Shown: positions 10,978 through 22,135 of the stretch, piece by piece
Layout of the letters: every line of letters begins with the position of its first letter
Position numbering within the stretch: position 1 is the stretch's first letter
NCBI RefSeq assembly: GCF_047511655.1
Contig: NC_133396.1
Coordinates: forward strand, 128,721,490 to 128,785,489
Origin: Castor canadensis
Lineage: Eukaryota > Chordata > Mammalia > Rodentia > Castoridae
Direction: 5' to 3'
Length of the DNA: 64,000 bases
Notes under the pieces: model-generated
The model's database searches: none
Told to the model about the DNA's origin: nothing
What the model saw: only the letters and a program-made list of their open reading frames with translations
Position numbers and translations under genes: made by a program

Positions 10978-11942
10978 GTATATCACCCTATACCAAGATT
11001 AACTCAAAATGGATCAAGGATCTTAATATCAGACCCCAAACTCTTAAGTTGATACAAGAAAGAGTAGGAAATACTCTGGAGTTAGTAGGTATAGGTAAGA
11101 ACTTTCTCAATGAAACCCCAGCAGCACAGCAACTAAGAGATAGCATAGATAAATGGGACCTCATAAAACTAAAAAGCTTCTGTTCATCAAAAGAAATGGT
11201 CTCTAAACTGAAGAGAACACCCACAGAGTGGGAGAAAATATTTGCCAACTATACATCAGACAAAGGACTGATAACCAGAATATACAGGGAACTTAAAAAA
11301 CTAAATTCTCCCAAAACTAATGAACCAATAAAGAAATGGGCAGGTGAACTAAACAGAACTTTCTCAAAAGAAGAAATTCAAATGGCCAGAAAACACATGA
11401 AAAAATGCTCACCATCTCTAGCAATAAAGGAAATGCAAATTAAAACCACACTAAGATTCCACCTCACCCCTGTTAGAATAGCCATCATCAGCAACACCAC
11501 CAACAACAGGTGTTGGCGAGGATGCGGGGAAAAAGGAGCCCTCTTACACTGTTGGTGGGAATGTAGACTAGTACAACCACTCTGGAAAAAAATTTGGAGG
11601 CTACTTAAAAAGCTGGACATCGATCTACCATTTGATCCAGCAATACCACTCTTGGGGATATACCCAAAAGACTGTTACTCCAGAGGCACCTGCACATCCA
11701 TGTTTATTGCGACACTATTCACAATAGCCAAGTTATGGAAACAGCCAAGATGCCCCAGCACTGACGAATGGATTAAGAAAATGTGGTATCTATACACAAT
11801 GGAATTTTATGCAGCCATGAAGAAGAACGAAATGTTATCATTCGCTGGTAAATGGATGGAATTGGAGAACATCATTCTGAGTGAGGTTAGCCTGGCTCAA
11901 AAGACCAAAAATCGTATGTTCTCCCTCATATGTGGACATTAG
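10978..11942 (+). pseudogene. L1 ORF2 protein C-terminal third
   Basis: An open frame of about 320 codons inside the insert matches the ORF2p C-terminal region: YTKINSKWIKDLN at the start, WDLIKLKSFC, TPTEWEKIFANYTSDKGLI, HMKKCSPSLAIKEMQIKTT, then the cysteine-rich segment CWRGCGEKGALLHCWWEC (about 198-217 of the frame), FDPAIPLLGIYPKD, IKKMWYLYTMEFYAAMKKNE, and an end in SLICGH. The first 17 codons or so of the full 338-codon frame (10926-10977) belong to host flank, not to L1. The frame is intact but represents only the tail of ORF2p, without endonuclease or RT catalytic residues. Confidence 0.95.
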
Positions 11943-12317
11943 ATCAAGGGCAAACACAACAAGGGGATTGGACTATGAGCACAGGATAAAAGCGAGAGCA
12001 CACAAGGGAGGGGTGAGGATAGGTAAGACACCTAAAAAACTAGCTAGCATTTGTTGCCCTTAATGCAGAGAAACTAAAGCAGATACCTTAAAGCAACTGA
12101 GGCCAATAGGAAAAGGAGACCAGGAACTAGAGAAAAGGTTAGATTAAAAAGAATTAACCTAGAAGGTAACACCCACGCACAGGAAATCAATGTGAGTCAA
12201 TGCCCTGTATAGCTATCCTTATCTCAACCAGCAAAACCCCTTGTTCCTTCCTATTATTGCTTATACTCTCTCTACAACAAAATTAGAGATAAGGGCAAAA
12301 TAGTTTCTGCTGGGTAT

Positions 12318-12382
12318 TGAGGGGGGGGAGCGGGAGGGGGCGGAGTGGGTGGTAAGGGAGGGGGTGGGGGCAGGGGGGAGAA
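12318..12382 (+). repeat. G-rich polypurine block in L1 3' UTR
   Basis: Several G-runs of 3 to 9 separated by 1 to 6 bases lie just before the A-tail. Such a block is a known feature of mammalian L1 3' UTRs and can form a G-quadruplex on the plus strand. Confidence 0.8.
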
Positions 12383-12762
12383 ATAAACCAAGCCTTGTAT
12401 GCACATATGAATAATAAAAGAAAAATGAAAAAAAAAAAAAAAGATAATGTTTTTCAGGTTCAACCATATTCACACAAATGACAAGATATCCTTCTTTTTG
12501 AAGGTCAAATAGTATTCCATTATGTATGCATACCACACTTTAAAAATCCATCCATTCATTGACAGATACCTAGATTGATTCCATACAACATTGCTATTAT
12601 AAGCAATGTTGCAATGAATATTAAAATTCAGTCATCTATTCGACATATTGATTTCATTTCCTTTGAATATGTTATCTAGCAGTGAGATTGCTAGATTGTA
12701 TGTTAGTTTATTTTTTAATTTTTTGAGAAATCTCCGTAATGTTTTCTATAATGGCTCTTTTA

Positions 12763-13073
12763 GGTCCAGCAACCTTAATTCCAAAATCCAAACTTTGAAA
12801 CTTTTTGAACACTAATAATGACACCACAAGTGGAAAATTCCACAGCATGAAACTTCGTGTCATGCATAAAACTGTTAAAATGTGTAAAATTACCCTCAAG
12901 CTAAGTGTATAAAATATGCATGAAACATAAGGGATTTTGTATTTACATTTGTATCTTATTGCCAAGATATCTCTTTATGTATATATAAGCATTCTAAAAT
13001 TCTAAACAAATAAAAATCCAAAACATTTCTGGTCCCAAGCAAGCATTTAGGATAAAGAAGACTCAACCTGTTC
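12763..13073. mobile_element. Tigger-like nonautonomous DNA transposon (Tc1/mariner)
   Basis: About 310 bp with characteristic internal phrases: CCAAAATCCAAACTTTGAAACTTTTTGA, CACAAGTGGAAAATTCCACA, CATGAAACATAAGGGATTTTG and, at the right end, TTCTGGTCCCAAGC..GGATAAAGAAGACTCAACCTG. TA dinucleotides flank both ends (12761-12762, 13074-13075), as expected for this superfamily. It carries no transposase. It sits inside the antisense L1, whose sequence resumes on both sides. Confidence 0.75.
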
Positions 13074-13235
13074 TAACCGACAGCACACAAAGGTTTCCTT
13101 TTTCCTGAAGCTTTGCTAACATTTGTTATCTTTCACCTTTTTGGTAATGGCCATTCTAATAGTTGTAACATCTCATTGTAGTTTTATTTTTCATTTCTCT
13201 GATGATTCACAATGTTGAGGATTTTTGATATATGA

Positions 13236-13829
13236 ATCAGATATTTCCATCTCCACAAAGAAATTCCATGGCATGTTACTCCTCTCACCCCAAAACTGTT
13301 CAATGGGATTCCCATTTTCCAGTGAGGGTGGACTAAGTTAAATGGACAAAACTTACCATTGAAAACAAATGAAAGTGATAGATAAAATATTACTTTTTTC
13401 CTTAAAAAAGAAAACCAGTTAATAAGAATTATAAAGAGAAAAAGAAACATTCAGGCAAAATTGAAGGGAAAAAAATGGAACCCCCGGGAGTACAATAAGT
13501 TTTCCCTGACGGCATTTGTTACTCTCAGTAAGTTTCAACTTTTGCTTTGATGCCTGGAAGGGTGAAGAGAGAGAACTTGAAGCTTAGAGCTTGAAGAAGA
13601 TAGGAACTTATTTCTGTCCATAGGCAAGGACCACAGAGGACTACATCCTTGGGGTAAAGTTCAACTGATTGTGAACCAGGCTGGTAACAGTTTGGCAAAG
13701 GAGACTTGATGGAAAATGGTTTCAGATCAGTGCTGCCCACAAGTTCTTGGCAAAAGCAAAAAACAAAACAAAGCAAACAAAAATGCTTCTTTGAAGGAAG
13801 TCACCTTCAGCCCCTAGGTCTCAAGTTAT
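13236..13829. other. AT-rich stretch, origin unclear
   Basis: No gene recognised. The part from about 13540 to 13780 has the flavour of an old L1 5' leader (GAGAGAACTTGAAGC, CAAGGACCACAGAGG, GGCAAAGGAGACTTGATGG) and may be the upstream part of the HAL1/L1 remains that follow. Confidence 0.35.
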
Positions 13830-14551
13830 TTGATGATTTTTTTTATCAAGTACAATGAAATAACCAAATATATGAGGAAACAGATGCCATGAGTAAGAGC
13901 CAATAGCTACAACAGATGAAAGAAACTAAAACTGCAAAAAGTCAGAGTTTGTAAATGATCAGACAGTCTATAAAATAATTATGATTACTGTGTTTAGAAA
14001 AATAAAAGACATGTGTGAATATATTTATGGTTAATAGACTATAACAATTGATTTAGATTTGGAAAAAGACAAAATAAAATTTCTTGAAATAAAGAATCCA
14101 ATTAATGAAAATAAAAATTCAGAGGACACAGGTGGAGAGAATCAATAAGCTAGAAGGCAGAAGAAATTATATAAAATTTAGCACAAAGAAAGAAAAAGAT
14201 GGAAACTGTAAAAGAAATGTTAAGAGCCAAAGAGGAAGAGTGAAAAGAACCAACATACACTTAATTGGAGTCCCAGAAACACATGAGAGAGACATTGTGT
14301 CAGTGATAATATGTAAACAGAAAACAGTTGATAATGTTCCAGAACCAAAGACAGCAAATCAAGAGAGACAAAGTTATCTCAAACAGGATAAACAGAAAGC
14401 CCCACTCCAACACATTACTGTGAAACTTTGATAACTCAAAACACAAACATATTGCAGATTATCTAAAAATTTTTTTTCAATGTAGTAGAAGGAAATAACT
14501 GCCCACCTAAAATTTTTTGCTCAGTGAAAATATATCTCAAGAATGAGGGCA

Positions 14552-14980
14552 AGCTGGCCACTGTGGCTTAAGTCTGTAATCCTAGCTACTCAGGATGGGA
14601 AGATCAGGAAGATTGTGGTGTGAGTCCAGCTGGGGCAAAAAGTTTAAGAGACCCCCATCTCAATTGGGCATGGTGACTCATGCCGGTCATCCCAAGTTTG
14701 TGGGAGGCTGAGATCAGGAGAATAGCAATTCCAGGCCAATCCCAGCAAAAAAAAGTTTGGGAAACACCTTCTCAATGGAAAAAACTGTGCATGGTGGCAT
14801 GTGGCTGTCATCTCAGCAATGGTGGGACACATAAAATAGGAGGAACACAGTCCAGGCTGGCCTGGGCAAAAAGAGAGACCCTATCTCCTAAATAACCAGA
14901 GCAAAAAGGGCTGGGGGTGGCTCAAGCAGTAGAGCACCTGCCAGCAAGTGCGATGCCCTGAGCTGAAACCCCAGTACTGA
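14552..14980 (+). repeat. Composite SINE: three 7SL-like modules plus tRNA module
   Basis: Three B1-like monomers lie in tandem: about 14552-14660, 14665-14780 (GGGCATGGTGACTCATGCC) and 14785-14890 (GTGCATGGTGGCATGTGG, with ATAAAATAGGAGG). A linker (AAATAACCAGAGCAAAAAGG) leads into a tRNA-like module (about 14908-14977) with GGCTCAAGCAGTAGAGCACC. An A/G-rich tail follows. Confidence 0.85.
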
Positions 14981-15020
14981 GAAAGAAAGGAAGGAAGGAA
15001 GGAAGGAAGGAAGAAAGAAA
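14981..15020 (+). repeat. (GGAA)n microsatellite from a SINE tail
   Basis: The tail of the preceding SINE has expanded into GAAA/GGAA units. Confidence 0.9.
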
Positions 15021-15052
15021 TTGAAATAGAGGTGCTTTCAGATAATAAAAAG

Positions 15053-15245
15053 TTTGCAGCTGAGTGTAGTGGTGTACACCTATAACCCAAGCTATTAAGC
15101 TATTTGTGAGGCAGAGGCACGGAAGATCACAAGTTCAGAGCCAGCCTGGGCAAAATCAAAAGATCTGAGGTGTAACTCCTGGTATGCATGACAGCCTAGG
15201 TTCATTCCCCAAAACAAAAACAAAAACAAATAAACAAACAAAAAA
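15053..15245 (+). repeat. 7SL-like plus ID-like SINE
   Basis: A B1-like body (GAGTGTAGTGGTGTACACC.., ..AGAGCCAGCCTGGGCAAAA) is followed by a degraded tRNA-like part (CCTAGGTTCATTCCCC) and a (CAAAA)n tail. Confidence 0.7.
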
Positions 15246-15450
15246 TAAGGGAGTTTGCTACCAGTTGCTTCTCATAAAGGAAATTTTTTTCTTTGGACAG
15301 AAGAGAAATGACTATAGCTCTGAGGCAAGGTTTGAAAGAGAATGAAGTGGGTAAGTCTAAATGACTGCTATATAATTGTGCAAAGCAATGGTAATCATGT
15401 CTTGTGAGGTTTAGGACTAAAAGATACATTGGAACAGAAACTACCATCTT

Positions 15451-16078
15451 AAGTAAAGTTAGCAGGTTCAGAAGGACAAAACTGCATGTTTCCTCTCAGA
15501 TGTGAAATATAGACCTAAAACAAAGACAAGCAATATTATGAAAAACAGGTCACACTAAGAGGAGGTCACATATGAGAACGGGAGAGTAAAAGAAGGAAGT
15601 TAAGAAGGTGAATATGGTTGATGTACTTCCTATACAAGACTAAATATAGAATTTTTAAACCTATTGAAATCACCAGAAGGGGACTAAGATAGAAAGGAGA
15701 ACAATAGAGGAGTTGAGCCAATTCGGGTTATAATTCATATATACATGGAAATGTCACAAGGAAACTCCCTGTGTAGCTATCTTAAACAAACAAAAATGTC
15801 ATTTTTTTCCTGTCTGGGGGGTTGGTACCAGTGGGAGGAGTGAGGAGGTGGGAAAAGGGTGTAGGAGGGTGAATATGGTACAAATACTGTGCACACATGT
15901 ATGCAAATGGAAAAATGAGACCTGGTGACCATTCAGGAACAGGGGAGGGGAGTAAAGGAGAATGGTGGAGAATGGTGGAGGGGGTGAGTTCAAGGATGAT
16001 ACATTTGATAAATTGTCAGAATTCTTATAAATGTCACAATGTACCCTCAGCACAACAATAAAAAAGGGGGAAAGAAAG
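15451..16078 (+). mobile_element. L1 3' end fragment (ORF2 end and 3' UTR)
   Basis: It starts near CATGTTTCCTCTCAGATGTG, the usual end of L1 ORF2, and runs through a GGAGG-rich 3' UTR (15825-15990) to ..AATGTCACAATGTACCC.. and CAATAAAAAAGG. It may belong to the same old element as the upstream HAL1/L1 remains or be a separate insertion. Confidence 0.65.
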
Positions 16079-16531
16079 ATATATTGGGTTTCTCAAACTC
16101 ATAATGTATCACTGAGGCCTCTAACAGTCCCCCCAAACCCAATTCCTTCACATTCTTCCTCGTCCATACATTGTAACCCCATTAATTGTTAGCATCACCC
16201 TTGTTCTCTTGCTTTCATCCTTCCACACGGGCAAATCCTGTTCGGCCTACACAGTGGTGGGCCTGAAGCAGGCCTGGACTGACTCACAGGAGCCAACTTT
16301 GCTCACTTTCCAGGAATCTGGTGAGGCTGGCAACGAGAGATGTATTTACACCAGAGACCTAGGAGCTGGTTGTTGGGTCCTTAGCAGCACACCTCTGGGC
16401 TACCTACAAAGAAAATCTACAACCTAATCACTTCTTATTACTTCACAGCCGCCACTCTGGTGTGGCACCATCTGGTGCCAGTTTCCCTCACCCAAACTAA
16501 AGGGTCTCCCTGCTCCCTTCCTTGTTTCTCG
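16079..16531. other. Unassigned sequence
   Basis: No gene or repeat recognised. Confidence 0.4.
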
Positions 16532-16542
16532 AGTCTATTCTT

Positions 16543-16636
16543 TTTTTTTTTTTTTTGGTGGTACTGAGGTTTGAACTCAGGGCCTCACACTTGCTAGGCA
16601 GGTGCTCTACCCCTTGAGCCACTCTTCCAGTCCTCC
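16543..16636 (-). repeat. tRNA-derived SINE monomer
   Basis: The antisense body has GGTTTGAACTCAGGGCCTCA and GCAGGTGCTCTACC..GAGCCA. AGTCTATTCTT occurs at 16532-16542 and 16637-16647, a target duplication, so this tRNA-only form was inserted on its own. Confidence 0.9.
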
Positions 16637-16659
16637 AGTCTATTCTTAACACAGGAACA

Positions 16660-17340
16660 AAACATATCCTTTTACTCTGGTGGCTTCCAGTCTCACGCAA
16701 AGTAAAACTCAATGCCCCGGGCTCTTTGACGTCTTTCCCCTCCTCTTACCTCTCTGACCCCTAATCCCAGCATTCACCTCTCATTCTGCCTGGGCTCCCT
16801 GGCTCTCTTATTGACTTCCTTGGGCCTCAGGGCCTTTGTACTTACCATTCCTTCTTTCTGAATATTCTTCACACAGATATCTACACAATTCCCTCTTTCT
16901 TCTTCAGGTCTTTATCTTCTCAGGAGACTTTCTCTGACCACCCTATCTGAAATTGCAATACTGACATAACTTTAGTTGGGTTGTGGTTTTTTTTTTTTTG
17001 TTATAAGGCAGGGTCTCTCACAGTGAGCTGACTTAAACTCACTGTGTAGCTCAGGTAGCTCAGGTGGGCCTCCAACTCAGGATCCTCCTGCTTCAGCCTC
17101 CCAAGTGCTAAGATTACAAGCATGTGCCACCACACCTGATTCCACACAAAACTTTTAAACCCCCCTTGGCTATAGTTTTGCCCTCAGCAATTAACACTGA
17201 TGTACTATAAATCTTGTAAATTTATTTTTGTTATGTCTCACCTGTTAGAACATATGCTCCATGAGGGTGGGTTTTTGTCAAGTTATACCTAATATCCTCA
17301 AAACCAAGTTTGCTATATAAACCTTCACCAAATAATTCCC
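16660..17340 (+). repeat. L2 LINE relic, split by a SINE
   Basis: Classical L2 3' phrases appear: GGGCCTCAGGGCCTTTGTAC, ..GACTTTCTCTGACCACCCTA.., AAATTGCAATACTG, and after the SINE TATGCTCCATGAGGGTGGG. The gap is the SINE at 16986-17140. Confidence 0.75.
16986..17140 (-). repeat. B1-like SINE
   Basis: A T-run and antisense 7SL body: GGCAGGGTCTCTCACAG.., ..CTCAGGATCCTCCTGC.., CAAGTGCTAAGATTACAAGC. Confidence 0.85.
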
Positions 17341-18495
17341 ATGTGTTGACTTTTATTTGACACTCCTCAGGGCATGTGAAGTTTTTGATTCAATCATGGA
17401 GGGGAGGGCCCAAGCTCACTGGCATTTTGAAGGTAATGTGTGGGCCCGTCTCTGAACTGGCAGCCTGGAGCTGAGTTCAGCTCAAGAATGTATTTTGTTT
17501 AGTTCACTAGACATTTTAATAGAAATTAAATTACTTGTCAACATGAAAATATGGGAGGTTTCACATTTTCAAAATCCAGATTCTCTGGAAAAACCCAAAG
17601 CTCTCTCCATGCTGGGGCCTCATTCCCACCTGGCAGCAATCAACAGGCTCCAGTAGAGCCCGCCCTCCTCCCCCGCCAGCCTCATTCATGGGCCTTTCCG
17701 GACCGCCTGACCTCCTTGGCTTGGCTCTGTGTCTGTCCAGTGGTGAGGGCAGTAGCAAGACCTGTGAACTGGAGTCAAGGTCTCTGAGCTTCCATTCTTC
17801 ATCTGTGACTAAAGGTAATTGCAGTACCTATGTTAAAGGGTGGTTGTGGGACCCCATAAGAACATCCGGGGACTGTGTAAGCTGCACAGCCCAGAACACC
17901 CTGAAGGGATTGGAATTCACTTCACACCCATGCACACAGCCACCTCATCAGAGGCAGCCACGTGTCTCTGGGCAGGCTCAGCCTGCTGGAGGATCTCACC
18001 AAATACTCCCTGCAGCATTATCTTGCCTCTAAGATAATATCTGGCTCCATGCAGCCAGTGAGCTCAATGCCCCTCTGTCCTCGCCCTGTTCAAGGACACC
18101 TACTCAGCCCCTTTTCCAGAACATCTGGGCTACCAGCTCAGTGCAGAGTTGTGTGTCTGTGGACCCCTCGACAAAGCACCATTGCCCACCCTGAGCAGCT
18201 GTACCAGTGAAGCCCCGCAGGCTGGTGCCAAGAGACAGTGTAGAGGAACCTATGTAGTTGGGCCCTGAAGCAGGGCATGAAGGCCTCTGCCACCCCCCAA
18301 CCCACAGTGCCACCAGCACTACACCAGAACCCAGTGTGGTCCTTGCCGGGATCCCTGCCTGAGAACAGGCAGGCGCAGTGTAGGGAGGTAGAGCCCACTA
18401 CCCTGCCCATGGTGGGTTTGGAGTGGGAATGTGGACTCCAGGAATGTGTGAGGAAGCCGCAGGAATGCCAGAGTGCAGGGAGATGGGGGGAATGC
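17341..18495. other. Unassigned sequence
   Basis: About 1.15 kb without a recognised repeat. Frames of 114 and 127 codons lie on opposite strands, with no domain I know. Confidence 0.4.
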
Positions 18496-18499
18496 AGGA

Positions 18500-18840
18500 T
18501 GCCAGAGTTCAGGGCTTCCATTTGCCACGTCTGTGGGACTCAGAATCCTGGCTTTGAGCAACTGTGTGGTTACTTACTGGCTGTGTTGCCTGAGGACAAT
18601 CACTTAACTTCTCTGAGCCTGGTTTCCTCTTTTGTGAAGAGGAGGTACTTTTTTTTTTTTAACTGACTTTCCAGTGTTGTGAGAATCCCATGGGATCATA
18701 TGAGAATCACATTAATGAACACATAGCACCTGCTATATGGCAGACATGCTCCAACCACATACATTGACTCACTCATTTCTCATACAGCCCTATTGGTAGG
18801 GGCTACAATTATCCCCATTTTACAAATGGAAACTTATGTA
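18500..18840 (+). repeat. MIR relics (sense, then antisense)
   Basis: 18500-18740 is sense MIR (CTGGCTTTGAGCAACTG.., CTGGCTGTGTTGCC.., CACTTAACTTCTCTGAGCCT). 18745-18840 ends with ATTATCCCCATTTTACAAAT, the antisense MIR core. They form a head-to-head pair. Confidence 0.65.
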
Positions 18841-19604
18841 AATAAGTTATTTATCAGTCTGTACCTCATGCTTTGTGCTAAACAGATGGTGGTTGTTTAT
18901 TTACTGAAACAAGATGTAGAGTCATTCTATCTTGGCAATTATTTTCAAAATGGAGTAACTTATGTCAAAATCATTGCTTTGTAAAATGGAATAACTCAAG
19001 GCTAGATACAGTCTTGAAGTTGCTGTTCTACACAATATAGAATAACCCAGAGCATGCCCAGACTGTTTTCCTCAGACCCAAAGTGCCAAGAAAGTTCAAG
19101 CATATGATACATGTTTACTTAAACCGGAGACTCTGGTTATTGAAACAGAGGGCAACAAAGTGCACATCAGCGCTGAGCCCATGGCAACCCAGTGGTGCTT
19201 TGATGGGTGGGGAGAGAGAATGGGAAAGAAGGGGAGATATAGTAGGCAAAACTGGCATGGAAACAGGTGCAGAACAGAGAAGCAGGCTGACCTTAGTAAT
19301 CAGGGAGCTGCACACTGTGAGAGATTGAGAAATGCTCTGTGTTTCTCAACATGAAATTGTGGTGTTGTAATGGGGCACCATCTTGAGAGGTTCATGCCCA
19401 ATCTTGCTGCATTGGGAAACATAAGTCCTTGCATTTTTCTTTCCCTGGAGGTCACCACAAGTATTTTTATGCTGGCCTGACACAGGGCAGCCCTGATGGA
19501 AAACCACTGAAGCAAGATGATCAAAAAATACATGTAGTGGGATCCAGGTTGGAGACATAGAAGGGAGTGGAGCTCACTTTCACTTTTAAGATGGGTATGC
19601 TCTT
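18841..19604. other. Unassigned sequence
   Basis: No gene or repeat recognised in about 760 bp. Confidence 0.4.
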
Positions 19605-20415
19605 GTGAAAGCTATAGAGAAACAGGAGCTTCAGGTTCCAATATGGTATACACTGTGCCAAGAATATACTAATCAGCACAAAAGAAGTAATGGGAAATTA
19701 CTACAAAATCTGATTGGAAATATATTCAACACTTCACAACAATTCTCATCAATAGAAGGTTATTCCCTAAAACAGCTCTCACATAAAAGTAGAAGAGGCA
19801 TGTATCCCAACAGATATACATCGTGTGTTTCTCAACATAGAAATACAGATATTTGAAAAAAGCAACCTGACCCAAGTTCATAATTCTCTAGTAACTAACT
19901 CCAAAGGTATTGAAATAGATAAAATGCTAAATAAAGAATTCAAAAGATAGACCAGAGTGGTGATATAGTGAGATCTTGTCTAAAAAAAAAAAAAAAATCA
20001 GTGAATTCCAAAAAAAATACAGAAAAATAACTGAAAAAAATAAAGAAAAACAATACAAGTTATGAATGAGAATTTTAATAAAGAAGCAGAGATTTTGAAA
20101 AAGATTAAACAGAAATCTTGGAAATGAAAAGCTCAATAAGTCAATTTAAAAACTCAGTAGAAAGCCTTGTCAGTGGACTAGACCAAGCAGAACAGAGAAT
20201 TTCAGGCCTCTCCAACTATTCCATTAAATAAAAAGAGAAGAAAAGCTTCCAAACTCATTCTATGAAGCCAGCATTACCCTGGTATCAAAATCAAATAAGG
20301 GCACAACAAAATAGGAAAACTACAGACCAATTTCCTTGATGAACATAGACACAAAAAACCCTCAGTAAATAGTTCCAAAAATGAATTCAACAACATATTT
20401 TAAAAAATCATCCAG

Positions 20416-20505
20416 GGGCTGCAGGTGTGGCTCAAGAGGTAGAATGCTTGTGTAGCAAGTGAAAAGCCCTGAGTTCAAACTCTAGTACCACCCCACCACC
20501 AAATA
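20416..20505 (+). repeat. tRNA-derived SINE monomer
   Basis: GGGCTGCAGGTGTGGCTCAAG.. then ..CCCTGAGTTCAAACTC.., the tRNA-like A and B box regions without a 7SL module. Confidence 0.85.
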
Positions 20506-21126
20506 AAAGATCATACACCAAAAAAGATGGTTTCATTCAGAGATGCAAGATTGGTTCAACATACAGAAATTGAAAACTGTAATAACATACATAAATAGAA
20601 TCGAGGACAAAATCACACAACTGCAGAAAAAAACCACAAGATTCAACATACCTTTATGATAAAACCCCTGAAGAAACTAGATATAGAAAGATCATAACTC
20701 AACATAACAAAGACTATATATGACAAAGCCTTAGTCGTCATACTCAATAGGAAAAAAAACTGAAAGTACTTCCTCTAAAATCAGGAATGAGAAGGATGTC
20801 TACTCTGATTGCTTTTATTCAATATAGTACTTGAAATTTTATCCAGAGCAATAAGGCAAGAAAAAGAAATTTAAAAGATATGAATTTGGAAGGAAGAAGC
20901 CAAATTATTCCTATTTGAAGACAATGTGATCCTATACTTACAAGAACCTAAGAACTCCACCAAAAGACTTTTAAATGTGGTAAACAAATTTAGCAAAGTA
21001 GCAGAATACAAAATCAGCATACAAAAATCTGTAGCTTTTTTAGATATCAATAATGAACCCACTGAAAAAGAAATCAAGAAAACAATCCCATTCTCAACAG
21101 CCTTAAAAAGAAAAAAAAAAAATGAA

Positions 21127-21445
21127 GGCTGGGCAGAATGACTCAAGTCTATAATCCTAGCTACCTAGAAGGTGAAGGTTGGGAGGATCTCAGTTCCAAG
21201 CCAGCCTGGACAAAAAGCTAGTGAGACCCCATCTCAACCAGTAAGCTGAGTGTGATGGCATATACCTGTTACTCCAGCTATACAGGAAGCACAAATAGGA
21301 GGATCATAGTCCAGGCCAGCCCAGGCAAAAACACAGGACCCTATTCAAAAAATAGCTAAAAGCTAAAAGGGCTAGGCACATGGTTCAAATAGTAGAGAAT
21401 CATCCTAGCAAGAACAAGGTCCTGAGTTCAAACCCCAGTACTGCC
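21127..21445 (+). repeat. Composite SINE: two 7SL-like modules plus tRNA module
   Basis: The first module starts GGCTGGGCAGAATGACTCAAG. The second (about 21245-21350) has ACAGGAAGCACAAATAGGAG, the variant seen as the last module elsewhere. The tRNA module spans about 21367-21440. Confidence 0.85.
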
Positions 21446-21474
21446 AAAAATGCCTAGGAATAAACCTAAAAATA

Positions 21475-21945
21475 ATGGTTAATCTTTAATGTCAACCTGA
21501 TGGAATTGAGAGATTCCTAAGCGATCAGTAAAGCACACACTCTGGACTGTGTCCCGTAAGGGCATTTCCAAGACAATTAGATCATGAGGGCTCTGACCTA
21601 ATCAATGGTTTCATCCATGGAAGGATTAAAAATTTGAATAGACTGTTGAAAGGTGATGGAAGTGTGGAACAGGGATGCAGCTGGAGAAGTGGGTCACTGG
21701 GGGTTTGCCTTTCAAGGGTGTCTTGTCTTGGCCCTTACTGTCTCTTTCTCTACTTCCTGACCACCATGAGTTGAGCAGCTCTGTTCCACTATGATGCTCT
21801 GCCTCACCCAGGCCCAGAAACAGTGGAGCCAGCCAACCATGGCTGAAACCTCTGAAACCATGAGGCAAAATAAACCATTCCTCCTCATAAATTGTTTCTC
21901 TCAGATATTTGCCATAGTGACAAAAAAAAAAAAAAACCCTAACAC
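21475..21945 (+). mobile_element. Solo LTR fossil, probably MaLR type
   Basis: Features are GGTTAATCTTTAATGTCAAC at the left, AAAATAAACCATTCC (polyadenylation region) and CTCAGATATTTGCC near the right end, a layout shared with MaLR LTRs. It separates L1 ORF2 sequence that resumes on both sides. It is an old solo LTR with no internal region. The family call is from memory and tentative. Confidence 0.5.
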
Positions 21946-22008
21946 ACTAACCAAGAATATGAAAGACCTCTACAATGAATACTATAAAACACTGAAGAAA
22001 GAAATTGA

Positions 22009-22135
22009 AGCCAGGCATGGTTGCACCTGCCTGTGATTCTAGCACTTGGGATGCCAAGACAGGAAGATCAGGCCATCCTGAGCTACACAGCCAGAGTCTG
22101 TCTTACCCTGCCTCTCAACCAATAAACGAAGGAAA
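22009..22135 (+). repeat. B1-like SINE
   Basis: AGCCAGGCATGGTTGCACC.., ..TTCTAGCACTTGGGATGCC.., ..GAGCTACACAGCCAGAGTCT.. show a B1 body in sense orientation inside L1 ORF2. Confidence 0.85.

Larger units (their letters stand above)
10978..12440 (+). mobile_element. Young 5'-truncated L1 with ORF2 C-terminus, 3' UTR and A-tail
   Basis: The insert is bounded by a perfect 13-bp duplication AAGATAATGTTTT at 10965-10977 and 12441-12453. It starts within the distal third of ORF2, continues through the ORF2 stop at 11940-11942, then a roughly 490-bp 3' UTR with a G-rich polypurine block (12318-12382), and ends in an AATAAAAG..A(n) tail. The clean duplication and long open frame mark a recent, L1-machinery insertion into the older antisense L1. 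5' truncation is the usual outcome of target-primed reverse transcription. It lacks promoter, ORF1 and the endonuclease and reverse transcriptase core, so it cannot move by itself. Confidence 0.95.
10445..13235 (-). mobile_element. Old L1 LINE 3' end (antisense), interrupted twice
   Basis: On the minus strand the order is L1 ORF2 end, then 3' UTR. The 3' UTR part is 10445-10850, with TTGTCACTTAAAA and CATCATGCTGGATGCC-like phrases. ORF2-end sequence resumes at 12454-12755 (reverse of ..CAATGGAATACTATTTGACC..) and again at 13085-13235 (reverse of the GATAACAAATGTTAGCAAAG region). The interruptions are the young L1 at 10978-12440 and the Tigger-like element at 12763-13073. The element is an old mammalian L1 of L1M type, with no usable frame left. 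Confidence 0.8.
13830..15450 (+). mobile_element. HAL1/L1 ORF1-type LINE remains
   Basis: The frame at 14105-14431 includes VKRTNIHLIGVPETHERD, which matches the conserved L1/HAL1 ORF1 block RRSNIRIIGVPE. The downstream phrases AAATAACTGCCCACCTAAAATT and GAATGAGGGCAA are typical of HAL1-like elements. Two SINEs (14552-14980 and 15053-15245) interrupt it, and LINE sequence resumes after each. Coding capacity is lost. Confidence 0.65.

Noticed and set aside
16543-16636. tRNA gene in antisense
   Set aside because: The tRNA-like body lacks a proper cloverleaf, ends in an A-tail and is flanked by a target duplication: a SINE.
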